Below, one piece after another: positions 44,822 through 53,942 of a DNA stretch of 64,000 nt. The notes under the pieces are model-generated. The model ran no database searches and had not been told where the DNA came from. It saw nothing but the letters and a program-made list of their open reading frames with translations. Position 1 is the first letter of the stretch; each line of letters begins with the position of its first letter. Where the stretch lies: NCBI RefSeq assembly GCF_004785645.1, contig NZ_SRPE01000011.1, positions 1 through 64,000 on the forward strand. Direction: 5' to 3'. This DNA comes from Empedobacter tilapiae. Lineage in GTDB: Bacteria > Bacteroidota > Bacteroidia > Flavobacteriales > Weeksellaceae. The position numbers and the translations under genes were made by a program.

Positions 44822-45577
44822 TTATTTTGCTTTGAATTGATTAATCGCGTTAATCGTAAATTCTGATAAAACTAATTCACCCGAAATTTTGGCACGCTCA
44901 ATTAATAACTCATCCCAATTTTCTGTTCCTTCCCAAGAAACACGTTTTAAATGTTTCATTGCTTCTGGATTAGAATTAGCTAACCTTTCAGCTAAAATAT
45001 GAATTCCTTTATCCATTTCTTCTGCATTTGCATAAACTTCTGCATACAAGCCTTTTTCTTTCGCCCATTCAGCCGACTGAAATTCAGTTGCATTAATCGC
45101 CATTTGTGTAAAAGCAGAATTTCCAACTTTACGTTCTACAGCAGGTCCAACTACAAATGGTCCGATACCTACAGCCAATTCTGATAATTTTACAGATGCA
45201 AATTCTGTTGCAAAAGTATAATCTGCTGCTGATGCAATTCCAACTCCACCGCCAACTGCTTTACCTTGAATACGTGCTAAAACAAATTTTGGTGCCTTGC
45301 GAATCGCATTGATTACATGTGCAAATCCAGAGAAAAACTCTAGACCAGTTTCACGGTCTTTGATTGAAATTAATTCGTCAAAAGATGCACCAGCACAAAA
45401 TGTTCTGTCTCCAGCACTTTTTAAAACAATAACTTTTACTTCGTCTTCGTTTCCTAATTTCTCGATTTCAGTTGCCAAGTTTCTTAATTGAGAACCTGGC
45501 ATTGAATTACTTTGAGGATGAAAGAATTCAATTGTACCAATTCCGTTTTGTATGTCTGATTTTACGTATGCTTCCAT
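44822..45577 (-). CDS. Enoyl-CoA hydratase/isomerase (crotonase) family protein
   Basis: 251 residues, crotonase fold: DRTFCAGASFDEL (oxyanion hole) and KAVGGGVGIASAADYT. The first of the two hydratase glutamates (the E of GGGCE in rat crotonase) is G here, while the second lies in KLSELAVG. Thus it may act as an isomerase or in a special hydratase role. It lies 77 nt downstream of paaZ and ends the paa block, and it is the only candidate in the window for the PaaF step (hydration of 2,3-dehydroadipyl-CoA), but the missing Glu makes that doubtful. Confidence 0.8.
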   Translation of the reverse strand: MEAYVKSDIQNGIGTIEFFHPQSNSMPGSQLRNLATEIEKLGNEDEVKVIVLKSAGDRTFCAGASFDELISIKDRETGLEFFSGFAHVINAIRKAPKFVLARIQGKAVGGGVGIASAADYTFATEFASVKLSELAVGIGPFVVGPAVERKVGNSAFTQMAINATEFQSAEWAKEKGLYAEVYANAEEMDKGIHILAERLANSNPEAMKHLKRVSWEGTENWDELLIERAKISGELVLSEFTINAINQFKAK

Positions 45578-45595
45578 AGTAATTTGAATATATGT

Positions 45596-45644
45596 TAATG
45601 TGAGAATTTGAAAATTATTAGCTAATTAACGAATTATCACATTA
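45596..45644. repeat. Inverted repeat between paaZ and the crotonase gene
   Basis: Arms of 13 nt at 45596-45608 (TAATGTGAGAATT) and 45632-45644 (AATTATCACATTA) with one mismatch, and a TTAGCTAATTAA core in the loop. The sequence looks like a dispersed intergenic repeat of this group, or a structured leader. Confidence 0.55.
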
Positions 45645-45654
45645 TCTAAATAAA

Positions 45655-47706
45655 TTAATCTTGATTTAATTTTTTAACCATTGTTAAAATTGTTGCGATA
45701 CCAACTGTTTCTCCTGTTTCGTCATAAATATCAACCAACCAACGGACAATTCCTTTTGCCACATCATTTTCATCTTTTTTCTCTTGATCGATTTTTTCTT
45801 TACATGTAAAACGAACTCCGATTGTAGATCCTGGATAAACAGGCTTCACAAAACGACATTCATCTAAACCATAGTTTAATAAAACTGGACCTTTTTTCGC
45901 TAAAACAAATAAACCAGCCGCTTTTGACAATAAATAGTATCCGTGAGCAACATTACGCTCGAAAATAGTCCCTTCTAAAGAAGTTGCATCAACGTGTGCA
46001 TAGAAATTATCGCCAGATAAAGCCGCAAATGCATTAATATCTGATTGTTGAATCGTATGTTTTGCTGTAATTAACGTATCTCCAACTTTTACTTCTTCAA
46101 AATGTTTTGCAAATGGATGTTTATCTTCTTCAATATAATCTGCTCCGTATTGATATTGTTGCGTAACTGCTGTTAATTTATTTGGAGAACCTTGGATTGC
46201 TGTACGTTGCATATAGTGTAACACTCCACGTTTACCACCCATTTCTTCTCCTCCACCCGCACGACCTGGACCTCCGTGTACTAATAAAGGAAGTGGTGAA
46301 CCATGTCCTGTAGATTCTTTGATACATTCAGCATCTAAAATAACGATTCGTCCGTGTAAAGAACCTGCATTCAATACAAATTCTGTTGCTATATCATTAT
46401 CCGCAGTAACAATCGAACAAACTAATGAACCTTTACCCATACGAACTAACTCAATTGCTTCGGCAGTTCCGTTGTAAGGAATAATCGTAGAAACCGGTCC
46501 AAAAGCTTCGATATTGTGAACATCAGTTTTATTAAATGGATCGTTGTTTAAAAATAAAATTGGAGAAATGAAAGAACCTTTGTTTTTATCAGCTCCTTTC
46601 ACTTCAAAATTATCTAAGTTTCCAAAAATAATTTCTTGCGATTTCGCTAATTCTTCTACTTTCTCACGAACTTCTTTCACTTGTGCAGCACCTGCTAAAG
46701 CTCCCATACGAACACCTTCCACATTTGGGTCTCCAATTGTAGTAGTTGATAAACGTTGTCCTAAAGCAATTTGAACATCCTCAACTAAATGAGCTGGAAC
46801 TAACGCACGACGAACTGCAGTACATTTTTGTCCTGCTTTAGTTGTCATCTCACGAGTTACCTCTTTAATGAAAATATCAAATTCTTCTGAACCAACTTGT
46901 ACATCTTCTCCTAAAACACAAGCATTTAAAGAGTCAGCTTCTAAGTTGAATGGAACACCTTCTGATGTAATTCTCGGATGCGCTTTTAACATTTGTCCTG
47001 TCCAAGCAGAACCTGTAAATGTTACTACATCTTCTGACTCTACATTATCTAAAATTCCGTTTGCAGAACCTGTGATTAATTGTAAAGCACCGTCAGGTAA
47101 AATTCCAGATTCGATGATTGCACGAACAACAGTTTCCGTTAAGAAAGATGTAATTGTAGCAGGTTTTACGATAGCTGGAACTCCAGCCAATAAGTTAACT
47201 GCAACTTTTTCTAACATTCCCCAAACTGGAAAATTGAATGCATTAATATGAATTGCAACACCTCGTTTTGGAGTTAAAATATGTGAACCTAAGAATGTTC
47301 CGTTTTTTGATAATTTATGCGTTTCTCCTTCCACATAAAATGGTTGATCTCCGAATTGACGACGTAAAGATGCATTGGCAAATAAGTTTCCAATTCCACC
47401 CTCAATATCAACCCAAGAATCTGCACGTGTTGCTCCTGTTGCCCAAGATACTGTGTAAAATTCTTCTTTACGATCCATTAAGTATAAGGCTAATTTTTTC
47501 AACATTAAACCTCTTTCTTGGAACGTCATTTTACGTAAAACTGGTCCACCAACTGTACGTGCATAATCCATCATCGCGCCAAAATCTAATCCAGCTGATG
47601 ATGCAGTTCCAATTTCTTCGCCATTGATGGCGTTATATAACATTTGCCCTTCAGACGAACCTTTTGTCCATTGTCCTAAAGCATAATTTTCTAATTGTTT
47701 AGCCAT
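45655..47706 (-). CDS. paaZ: PaaZ: oxepin-CoA hydrolase / 3-oxo-5,6-dehydrosuberyl-CoA semialdehyde dehydrogenase
   Basis: 683 residues, a fusion of two enzymes. The N-terminal aldehyde dehydrogenase (to about 520) has E256 in FNLEADS and the catalytic C295 in AGQKCTAVRR, with the usual HINAFNFPVWG motif. The C-terminal MaoC-like hot-dog domain (about 530-683) has FAALSGDNFYAHVD and the NVAHGYYLLS segment that carries the hydratase active site. It opens the oxepin-CoA ring and oxidises the aldehyde with NADP. Upstream gene (transcription order): paaY. Confidence 0.93.
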   Translation of the reverse strand: MAKQLENYALGQWTKGSSEGQMLYNAINGEEIGTASSAGLDFGAMMDYARTVGGPVLRKMTFQERGLMLKKLALYLMDRKEEFYTVSWATGATRADSWVDIEGGIGNLFANASLRRQFGDQPFYVEGETHKLSKNGTFLGSHILTPKRGVAIHINAFNFPVWGMLEKVAVNLLAGVPAIVKPATITSFLTETVVRAIIESGILPDGALQLITGSANGILDNVESEDVVTFTGSAWTGQMLKAHPRITSEGVPFNLEADSLNACVLGEDVQVGSEEFDIFIKEVTREMTTKAGQKCTAVRRALVPAHLVEDVQIALGQRLSTTTIGDPNVEGVRMGALAGAAQVKEVREKVEELAKSQEIIFGNLDNFEVKGADKNKGSFISPILFLNNDPFNKTDVHNIEAFGPVSTIIPYNGTAEAIELVRMGKGSLVCSIVTADNDIATEFVLNAGSLHGRIVILDAECIKESTGHGSPLPLLVHGGPGRAGGGEEMGGKRGVLHYMQRTAIQGSPNKLTAVTQQYQYGADYIEEDKHPFAKHFEEVKVGDTLITAKHTIQQSDINAFAALSGDNFYAHVDATSLEGTIFERNVAHGYYLLSKAAGLFVLAKKGPVLLNYGLDECRFVKPVYPGSTIGVRFTCKEKIDQEKKDENDVAKGIVRWLVDIYDETGETVGIATILTMVKKLNQD

Positions 47707-47772
47707 TTTTATGTTGTTTGTGTATTTTTATTAGTATTGAGATGATAGATTTTAGTAATTAGATTTCTAACC

Positions 47773-47900
47773 GTCATTTCGAGTAAATGTTTAATTTTTT
47801 AAATTGAACATTTGTATCGAGAAATAAGATGGTTTTACAAATTCTTTCGTCTAAGTTCTCGATACAATTTTTAGATAAACTAAAAATCACTCGAACTGAC
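47773..47900. repeat. REP-like nested palindrome, copy 1
   Basis: A 128-nt element in the gap between paaY and paaZ. Outer arms GTCATTTCGAGT and ACTCGAACTGAC, inner arms ATCGAGAA and TTCTCGAT, so it folds as a nested hairpin. About 85 percent the same by eye as the element at 48566-48692. An ATTTTAGTAATTAGATTT string flanks both. Confidence 0.8.
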
Positions 47901-47922
47901 GAAATTTATTACTCACAACTTT

Positions 47923-48516
47923 TTACTTTGTTTCGTTCCACGTTTTATAATTATTCGCCATTGACTCGTAATAATAATCTGGAACTTCGGTTAATGGTTC
48001 ACAAGGTTTTAAACTTTCATGACAATCACTTGGTAATTGCATATATTGTTGAGTACCTTGATCTTTCCATTCTATCATTTGATCCGAAACTTGTTTTACG
48101 ATTTTGGCAGGATTTCCAACCACTACACTTCTTGTCGGAATATGTGTATCAGCTTTTACAAAAGCTAAAGCTCCAACAATACATTCGTCTTCTACCACAA
48201 CATTATCCATTACAACTGCATTCATCCCAACCATACAATTGCGACCAATTGTTGCTCCGTGAATAATTGCTCCATGACCGATATGCGCTTTTTCTTTTAA
48301 TCGTACAGTAGTTCCTGGAAACATATGAATCGTACAGTTTTCTTGTACGTTACAATTATCTTCGATAATAATTTGTCCCCAATCACCACGCAACGCACAA
48401 CCCGGACCGATGTAAACATCTTTCCCGATAATCACATTTCCTGTCACCACCGCCTGTGGATGAATAAATGATGTTGGATGAACAACTGGTTTATATCCTT
48501 TGAATTCGTAAATCAT
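47923..48516 (-). CDS. paaY: PaaY-like gamma-carbonic-anhydrase-fold acyltransferase/thioesterase
   Basis: 197 residues, left-handed beta-helix of hexapeptide repeats (VHPTSFIHPQAVVTGNVIIG, GPGCALRGDWGQIIIEDNC, HIGHGAIIHGATIGRNCMVG). Three metal-binding His of the gamma-carbonic anhydrase fold lie in TIHMFPG, HIGHGAIIH. In other bacteria PaaY trims unwanted CoA thioesters from the phenylacetate pathway. REP-like elements lie on both sides of the gene. Confidence 0.9.
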   Translation of the reverse strand: MIYEFKGYKPVVHPTSFIHPQAVVTGNVIIGKDVYIGPGCALRGDWGQIIIEDNCNVQENCTIHMFPGTTVRLKEKAHIGHGAIIHGATIGRNCMVGMNAVVMDNVVVEDECIVGALAFVKADTHIPTRSVVVGNPAKIVKQVSDQMIEWKDQGTQQYMQLPSDCHESLKPCEPLTEVPDYYYESMANNYKTWNETK

Positions 48517-48565
48517 ATTTGTTAGATATTAGTAATTAGATTTTAGTAATTAGATTTTAAAAACT

Positions 48566-48692
48566 GTCATTTCGAGTGAATGTTTAATCTATAAATTGAA
48601 CACTTTTATCGAGAAATAAGATGGTTTTATAATTCCTTTCATCTAACTTCTCGATACAATTTTTAGATGAACTAAAAATCACTCGAATTGAC
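48566..48692. repeat. REP-like nested palindrome, copy 2
   Basis: A 127-nt element between paaJ and paaY, similar to copy 1 throughout, with the same outer arms (GTCATTTCGAGT, ACTCGAATTGAC) and inner arms TATCGAGAA/TTCTCGATA. Substitutions keep most of the pairings. Confidence 0.8.
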
Positions 48693-48723
48693 GAAAAGAT
48701 AATCTCAATACTAAAATCTATTT

Positions 48724-49929
48724 TTATGCTCTTTCAATAATTACAGCGTAACCTTGTCCTAAACCTATACACATTGTAACTAATGCATAACGTTTTCCTG
48801 TAGCTTGTAACTCGTATGCAGCAGAATTTAAGATACGCGCTCCTGACATTCCAAGTGGATGACCTAAAGCAATTGCTCCACCATTTGGATTGATACGAGA
48901 ATCCTTATCTACTAAACCTAATGCACGCGTACATGCCAAAGATTGCGCTGCAAATGCTTCATTTAATTCAATTACATCAATATCATTCATTGTTAAACCA
49001 GCTTTTTCTAATGCAATTTTCGTTGCATTCACTGGTCCAATTCCCATGATACGAGGCTCAACACCTGCAACACCAGAAGAAACAATACGAGCCATTGGTG
49101 TTAAACCAAAATCTTTGATTGCTTGTTCAGAAGCTAAAATATTAGCAGCAGCCCCATCATTCAAACCAGAAGCATTACCAGCAGTTACTGTACCATCTGC
49201 TTTGAAAGCTGGACGTAACTTCGATAAAATTTCCATTGTTGTATTATTCTTTGGGAATTCATCAGTATCAAAAATGATTGCATCACCTTTACGTTGTGGA
49301 ATAACAACAGGAACAATCTCTTTCGCTAAACGACCATTAGCTTGCGCAGCAGCCGTTTTTTGTTGTGACCAAACCGCAAATAAATCTTGATCTTCGCGTG
49401 AAATATTATCACGTTCCGCTAAGTTTTCTGCAGTATTTCCCATTCCATCAACACCCCACATTTCTTTCATTTTAGGGTTGATAAAACGCCAACCAAAAGT
49501 TGAATCATAAATCTGAGCATCACCACCAAATGGAGAAGCCGATTTAGAAATTACTAAAGGCGCACGAGTCATCGATTCTGCTCCACCAGAAATCATTAAT
49601 TGTGCATCTCCTACTTGAATTGCTCTTGAAGCAGCAATTGCAGCTGATAATCCAGAAGCACATAAACGGTTCACTGTTTCACCTGGAACTGTGTAAGGTA
49701 AACCAGATAATAAAGCCGACATACGAGCTATATTACGGTTATCCTCTCCTGCTTGATTTGCATTTCCTAAAATTACATCGTAAAATGTAGCAGGATCGAT
49801 TGATGGATTTCTTTTTAATAATTCGGCGATTACCATTGCACCCATATCATCTGGACGAACAGCAGATAATCCACCTTTTAATTTACCAATTGGAGTTCTA
49901 ACTCCATCTATAATATATGTTTGGTTCAT
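48724..49929 (-). CDS. paaJ: PaaJ: 3-oxoadipyl-CoA/3-oxo-5,6-dehydrosuberyl-CoA thiolase
   Basis: 401 residues from ATG 49929 (MNQTYIIDGVRTPIGKLKGG). Thiolase signatures: nucleophile C90 in VNRLCASGLSAA, the catalytic His in NGGAIALGHPLGMSGAR, and the second Cys in VTMCIGLGQG. In the Paa pathway it releases acetyl-CoA and, in the last round, succinyl-CoA plus acetyl-CoA. Upstream gene paaI, 78-nt gap holding short repeats. Confidence 0.92.
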   Translation of the reverse strand: MNQTYIIDGVRTPIGKLKGGLSAVRPDDMGAMVIAELLKRNPSIDPATFYDVILGNANQAGEDNRNIARMSALLSGLPYTVPGETVNRLCASGLSAAIAASRAIQVGDAQLMISGGAESMTRAPLVISKSASPFGGDAQIYDSTFGWRFINPKMKEMWGVDGMGNTAENLAERDNISREDQDLFAVWSQQKTAAAQANGRLAKEIVPVVIPQRKGDAIIFDTDEFPKNNTTMEILSKLRPAFKADGTVTAGNASGLNDGAAANILASEQAIKDFGLTPMARIVSSGVAGVEPRIMGIGPVNATKIALEKAGLTMNDIDVIELNEAFAAQSLACTRALGLVDKDSRINPNGGAIALGHPLGMSGARILNSAAYELQATGKRYALVTMCIGLGQGYAVIIERA

Positions 49930-49934
49930 TTTTA

Positions 49935-50003
49935 TACGTTTTACGTGATACGTTTTACGCTTAACGTTCAAAAAACTTAGAACTTACAACGTAGAACTTA
50001 TAA
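49935..50003. repeat. Short direct repeats in the paaI-paaJ gap
   Basis: TACGTTTTACG occurs twice (49935-49945 and 49949-49959), followed by AACTTAGAACTTACAAC and GTAGAACTTATAAC (49975-50003), the same TAGAACT-type unit that is tandemly repeated at 63666-63732. Confidence 0.6.
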
Positions 50004-50007
50004 CATT

Positions 50008-50421
50008 TTACTCTTGAATTAAAGGTTTACTTGTTCTGAAACAAGTTCCTTTAAATAAAGCAATTAACTCATTGTTTTGATTTTTAACTTTGATATCGTA
50101 AATACCTGTTCTTTTTGTCGAAGAAACTTCTTGCGATTCGATTGTAAAAATATCTCCTTCATATCCAGCTTTCGTAAATGAAATATGAACATCTAAAGCA
50201 ACTGAAATATTATTGTACATATTACATGAAAAAGCAAATGCAGAATCTGCCATCGCAAATGTCACTCCTCCGTGAACAGAGCCTACTCCGTTCATCATTT
50301 CTGGACGAATTGCTGCTTGTAATTTTGCATATCCTTCTCTAACTTCAATTACTTCTAAACCTAACCATTCACTAAATTTATCGTGGTCAAGCATTTTATT
50401 TAATAACTTTTGTGGTTCCAT
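50008..50421 (-). CDS. paaI: PaaI: hydroxyphenylacetyl-CoA thioesterase
   Basis: 137 residues, hot-dog fold. NGVGSVHGGVTFAMADSAFA is the PaaI signature, with the catalytic Asp in the ADSAFA segment and the HGG turn. It clears dead-end CoA thioesters in the phenylacetate pathway. 14 nt after the stop of paaH in transcription order. Confidence 0.92.
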   Translation of the reverse strand: MEPQKLLNKMLDHDKFSEWLGLEVIEVREGYAKLQAAIRPEMMNGVGSVHGGVTFAMADSAFAFSCNMYNNISVALDVHISFTKAGYEGDIFTIESQEVSSTKRTGIYDIKVKNQNNELIALFKGTCFRTSKPLIQE

Positions 50422-50435
50422 GTTTTGATATTTTT

Positions 50436-51593
50436 TTAGTAGAATGTTTTGTTCTCTTTGACGAAATTTCTGATAATTGGACTTAAACGGTAACGATCTT
50501 CGTGATAATAATTGTACAATTCATCTAAATCGTTTTGTACATTTTCTAATCCATATTCATCTGCCCATTTCAATAATCCTTTAGGATAATTTACCCCTTT
50601 TGTCATCGCTGTATCTAAATCCTCACGATTCGCAATGTTTAAAAATAAAGCATCAGCTGCTTCGTTGATTAACATCACTAAAACACGTTTGTAGATTTTT
50701 TCTAATAAAGCTTGATCTTGAGATGGTGCTTTTTTCTCCACTCCTTCTGCATAATTGTAAAATCCGCGACCAGATTTACGACCGTAATATCCAGCTTCGA
50801 ATAAACGTTTTTGAGAAAAAGATGGTTTGAAACGAGGATCATAAAAGAATGATTCGAAAACAGATTCAGTTACACGATAATTCACATCATGTCCAATAAA
50901 ATCCATTAATTCGAAAGGTCCCATACGGAAACCTCCAACAGAAGTCATCGCAAAATCGATAGTTTCTGCATCGGCTTCGCCTTCTTCTAGTAAACGAATT
51001 GATTCACTGTAGAATGGACGAGCCACACGATTTACAATAAATCCTGGTGTATCTTTCGTAATGACAGGTAATTTACCAACTGATTGAATCAATGCTTTTA
51101 CTTCATCTGCTAATCCTTCGCGTGTTTGTACGGCTGGAATAATTTCTACCAAAGCCATTAATGGAGCTGGATTGAAAAAATGAATTCCAATTACACGCTC
51201 CGGTTTTGAACACGCAGATGCTATTGATGCAATAGATAATGAAGAAGTGTTTGACGCTAAAATACATTCGTCAGAAACGATTTCTTCCACTTGTTTGAAA
51301 ACTGATTTTTTTATATCTAAGTTTTCAATAATTGCTTCAATCATCAAATCGATAGATGCAAAAGCTGATAAGCTATCTGCATATTCGATATTATTTTGAA
51401 TTTCTTGTGATTTTTCAGCAGTATATTTTTCTTTCGCTACTAACTTCTCGAAAGTCCTTGCTAGGTTTTGTTTAGAACGATCTAAAGCTTCTTTATTTGT
51501 GTCATATAAAACAACAGGATGACCAGATTGAGCAAAAACTTGCGCAATTCCAGAGCCCATTGCTCCTCCACCAATAATTCCTATTTTTTTCAT
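50436..51593 (-). CDS. paaH: PaaH: 3-hydroxyadipyl-CoA dehydrogenase
   Basis: 385 residues. Rossmann GGGAMGSGIAQVFAQSG at the start binds NAD, and the HFFNPAPLM and PGFIVNRV motifs are those of 3-hydroxyacyl-CoA dehydrogenases. It is shorter than the 475-residue E. coli PaaH because a partial repeat of the C-terminal domain is not full length, which is common in Bacteroidota. It oxidises 3-hydroxyadipyl-CoA. 3 nt after paaG. Confidence 0.9.
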   Translation of the reverse strand: MKKIGIIGGGAMGSGIAQVFAQSGHPVVLYDTNKEALDRSKQNLARTFEKLVAKEKYTAEKSQEIQNNIEYADSLSAFASIDLMIEAIIENLDIKKSVFKQVEEIVSDECILASNTSSLSIASIASACSKPERVIGIHFFNPAPLMALVEIIPAVQTREGLADEVKALIQSVGKLPVITKDTPGFIVNRVARPFYSESIRLLEEGEADAETIDFAMTSVGGFRMGPFELMDFIGHDVNYRVTESVFESFFYDPRFKPSFSQKRLFEAGYYGRKSGRGFYNYAEGVEKKAPSQDQALLEKIYKRVLVMLINEAADALFLNIANREDLDTAMTKGVNYPKGLLKWADEYGLENVQNDLDELYNYYHEDRYRLSPIIRNFVKENKTFY

Positions 51594-51596
51594 TTC

Positions 51597-52382
51597 TTAC
51601 TCGCCTTTAAAAACAGGATTTCTTTTCTCGATAAATGCATCTACACCTTCTTGATAATCTGATGTATTCCCTGATTTAGCTTGAAATAATCCTTCTTGAA
51701 TTAATTGTTCTTCGATTGAATTATTAAATGTTTGATTCAATAATTTCTTTGTATAAGCCAAACCTTTTGTTGGAAGATTTGCTAATTTATCAGCAATTTT
51801 TGCAACTTCAGTATCGAAAATATCATCAGCAAAAAACTCATAAATCATTCCGATTTCTTTTGCTTGATGCGCCGAAACTTTATCCGCCAGCATCATTAAA
51901 GCAGTTGCTTTTTGAAGTCCAATTAAACGAGGTAAGAAATAAGTTCCTCCACAATCTGGGATTAAACCAATTTTAGAAAAAGCTTGAATAAAATTTGTCG
52001 ATTCTTTCGCGACAACAATGTCACAAGCCAAAGCTAAATTTGCTCCCGCTCCGGCAGCAACACCGTTTACAGCAGCAACAACTGGTTTGTCCATGTTTCT
52101 AATTTTAAGAACCAATGGATTGTAATTTTCTTGAACGATTTTATTAAAGTCGATTTCTTTTTCTTCTAAAACTTCGCCTAAATCTTGACCAGCGCAGAAT
52201 GCTTTCCCCGTTCCAGTTAAAACCACTGCACGAACAGAAACATCTTGAGCTGCAACATCCAAGTGATGTTGAAGAGCTTTAATCATTTGCTGATTAAAAC
52301 TATTAAAAACAGAAGGACGATTCAACGTAATCGTAGCAATTCCTCCCTCTTGTGTGTATAGGATTGATGTTGAATTTTCCAT
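51597..52382 (-). CDS. paaG: PaaG: ring 1,2-epoxyphenylacetyl-CoA isomerase
   Basis: 261 residues. Crotonase with PaaG hallmarks: KAFCAGQDLGEV, VAAGAGANLALACDI and FSKIGLIPDCGGTYFLPR, where the Asp of PDCGG is the catalytic base of the isomerase. Turns the ring epoxide into oxepin-CoA. Located after paaD with a 6-nt gap; matches E. coli PaaG well in motifs and length. Confidence 0.93.
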   Translation of the reverse strand: MENSTSILYTQEGGIATITLNRPSVFNSFNQQMIKALQHHLDVAAQDVSVRAVVLTGTGKAFCAGQDLGEVLEEKEIDFNKIVQENYNPLVLKIRNMDKPVVAAVNGVAAGAGANLALACDIVVAKESTNFIQAFSKIGLIPDCGGTYFLPRLIGLQKATALMMLADKVSAHQAKEIGMIYEFFADDIFDTEVAKIADKLANLPTKGLAYTKKLLNQTFNNSIEEQLIQEGLFQAKSGNTSDYQEGVDAFIEKRNPVFKGE

Positions 52383-52388
52383 AATTTT

Positions 52389-52877
52389 TTAGTGATGACA
52401 TTTGAAATAATCAAATGGTTCGTGGCAACTATTACATTGATACATAGCTTTGCAGGCCGTAGAACCAAATTGACTGATAAGACGAGTATTATGTGAGCCA
52501 CATTGCGGACACTCAATATTTTGCTCATCTGAAAAGAGCTCATCGCTCGAAGGGTTTTTAGTTGGAGGCGCAATTCCATACGCTTTCATTTTTTGTTTCC
52601 CTTCTTCAGTCATCCAATCAGTAGTCCAAGAAGGACTTAACTGATTGATGACATTAATATTTTTTAATCCTTTTTCGATTAATTTTAATCGAATAGAAAT
52701 TGAAATAGCATTCATTGCAGGACAGCCTGAATAAGTTGGTGTAATCGTTACATTAATTTTTTCATTATCTGTAATTTCAACGTTACGAACTACTCCTAAA
52801 TCCAAAACACTAATTACTGGTATTTCAGGATCTGGAACTTCCTCCAAATATTGCCATATTTCTTTTTCTGTTACCAT
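52389..52877 (-). CDS. paaD: PaaD: epoxidase-associated Fe-S/assembly protein
   Basis: 162 residues. N-terminal DUF59/MIP18-like domain (EVPDPEIPVISVLDLGV), then a C-terminal cysteine-rich end with CPQCGSHNT and CNSCHEPF, a probable zinc or Fe-S site. PaaD is needed for the maturation or activity of the phenylacetyl-CoA epoxidase. Its first bases overlap the end of paaC by 7 nt. Confidence 0.92.
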   Translation of the reverse strand: MVTEKEIWQYLEEVPDPEIPVISVLDLGVVRNVEITDNEKINVTITPTYSGCPAMNAISISIRLKLIEKGLKNINVINQLSPSWTTDWMTEEGKQKMKAYGIAPPTKNPSSDELFSDEQNIECPQCGSHNTRLISQFGSTACKAMYQCNSCHEPFDYFKCHH

Positions 52878-53647
52878 TGTAAATTAGGGTAAGTTCTTTG
52901 CATATATTGCAACTCTGATAAAATGAATCCCATATGTTCTGTATGCACTCCTTGTTTTCCTCCTTTTTGAACAAATGTATTTTCTATATCAGCCTTCAAA
53001 GTTGCTTCTTCTAATATTTCATTTACTTTCGCCATCCATTCAGATTTAAAATCATTAGGGTTATCAATTAAACCTTCTTCAATTAAAACATTTTGGTAAT
53101 CTGCTGTAGCAAACATTTCTCCTACATAAGGTAAAATTTCATTGACAGCTTCCTGAATTTTATCATGAGATTCTTGTGTTCCATCTCCTAAACGAATCAT
53201 CCATTCTGATGACCATTTTAAATGATATTTCACTTCTTTCAAAGATTTTTCAGCAATAGATTGTAGTTTTAAATCTTTCACTTTTAAAAATTGTTCTAAT
53301 AATAAAACATGGTAAGAATCGTAAAAGAATTGACGCACAACTGTATTTCCAAAATGACCATTTGGCAATTCACTTAATAATAAATTTTTATAATCACGTT
53401 CTTCACGAGTCATAGCCAAAGTATCTTCAGTTGCCCCATTTCCAATCATTTCGGCCGCATAGTTGTAATAGTTTGAAGTCTGTCCTAACAAATCTAATGC
53501 AATATTTGATAATGCAATATCTTGTTCTAGTATAGGACCATGACCACACCATTCACAAAGACGTTGTGCCAAGATCAAATTAGTATCCCCCATATGAAGA
53601 ATAAAATCAATGTAATTCTGATTATTTTGATAAGCTGTAGCTGTCAT
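52871..53647 (-). CDS. paaC: PaaC: phenylacetyl-CoA 1,2-epoxidase structural subunit
   Basis: 258 residues, ferritin-like helical fold without the diiron site of PaaA. DTNLILAQRLCEWCGHGPILE and DLLGQTSNYYNYA are PaaC motifs. It forms the PaaA-PaaC core of the multicomponent monooxygenase. 3 nt after paaB. Confidence 0.93.
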   Translation of the reverse strand: MTATAYQNNQNYIDFILHMGDTNLILAQRLCEWCGHGPILEQDIALSNIALDLLGQTSNYYNYAAEMIGNGATEDTLAMTREERDYKNLLLSELPNGHFGNTVVRQFFYDSYHVLLLEQFLKVKDLKLQSIAEKSLKEVKYHLKWSSEWMIRLGDGTQESHDKIQEAVNEILPYVGEMFATADYQNVLIEEGLIDNPNDFKSEWMAKVNEILEEATLKADIENTFVQKGGKQGVHTEHMGFILSELQYMQRTYPNLQW

Positions 53648-53650
53648 AAA

Positions 53651-53938
53651 TTACATATTTTTGATTTCTTCTGGTACTGTATAAAAAGTTGGATGACGAT
53701 ATACTTTATCTTCAGCCGGATCAAAGAATTCTCCTTGTTCTTCTGGATTAGTTGCATGAATATTTTTTGATTCTACAACCCAGATACTCACTCCTTCCAA
53801 ACGACGTGTATAAACATCACGTGCATTTTGTAAAGCCATTTCTGAATCAGATGCATGAAGACTTCCCACATGTTTGTGGTCTAATCCTTGTCTACTTCTG
53901 ATAAATACTTCCCATAAAGGCCAATCTTTATTTTCCAT
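53651..53938 (-). CDS. paaB: PaaB: phenylacetyl-CoA 1,2-epoxidase subunit
   Basis: 95 residues. WPLWEVFIRSRQGLDHKHVG is the PaaB signature, with ARDVYTRRLEGVSIWVV in the centre. Small subunit of the epoxidase, probably bridging PaaAC units. 4 nt from paaA. Confidence 0.94.
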   Translation of the reverse strand: MENKDWPLWEVFIRSRQGLDHKHVGSLHASDSEMALQNARDVYTRRLEGVSIWVVESKNIHATNPEEQGEFFDPAEDKVYRHPTFYTVPEEIKNM

Positions 53939-53942
53939 CTTT

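Noticed and set aside
46868-47627. Plus-strand frames (about 120-127 codons) opposite paaZ
   Set aside because: Antisense shadows of a well-supported dehydrogenase gene; no start context or known motif.
47829-48266. 145-codon plus-strand frame overlapping the REP-like element and paaY
   Set aside because: Overlaps paaY on the other strand and begins inside a repeat; the translated sequence is low in complexity.
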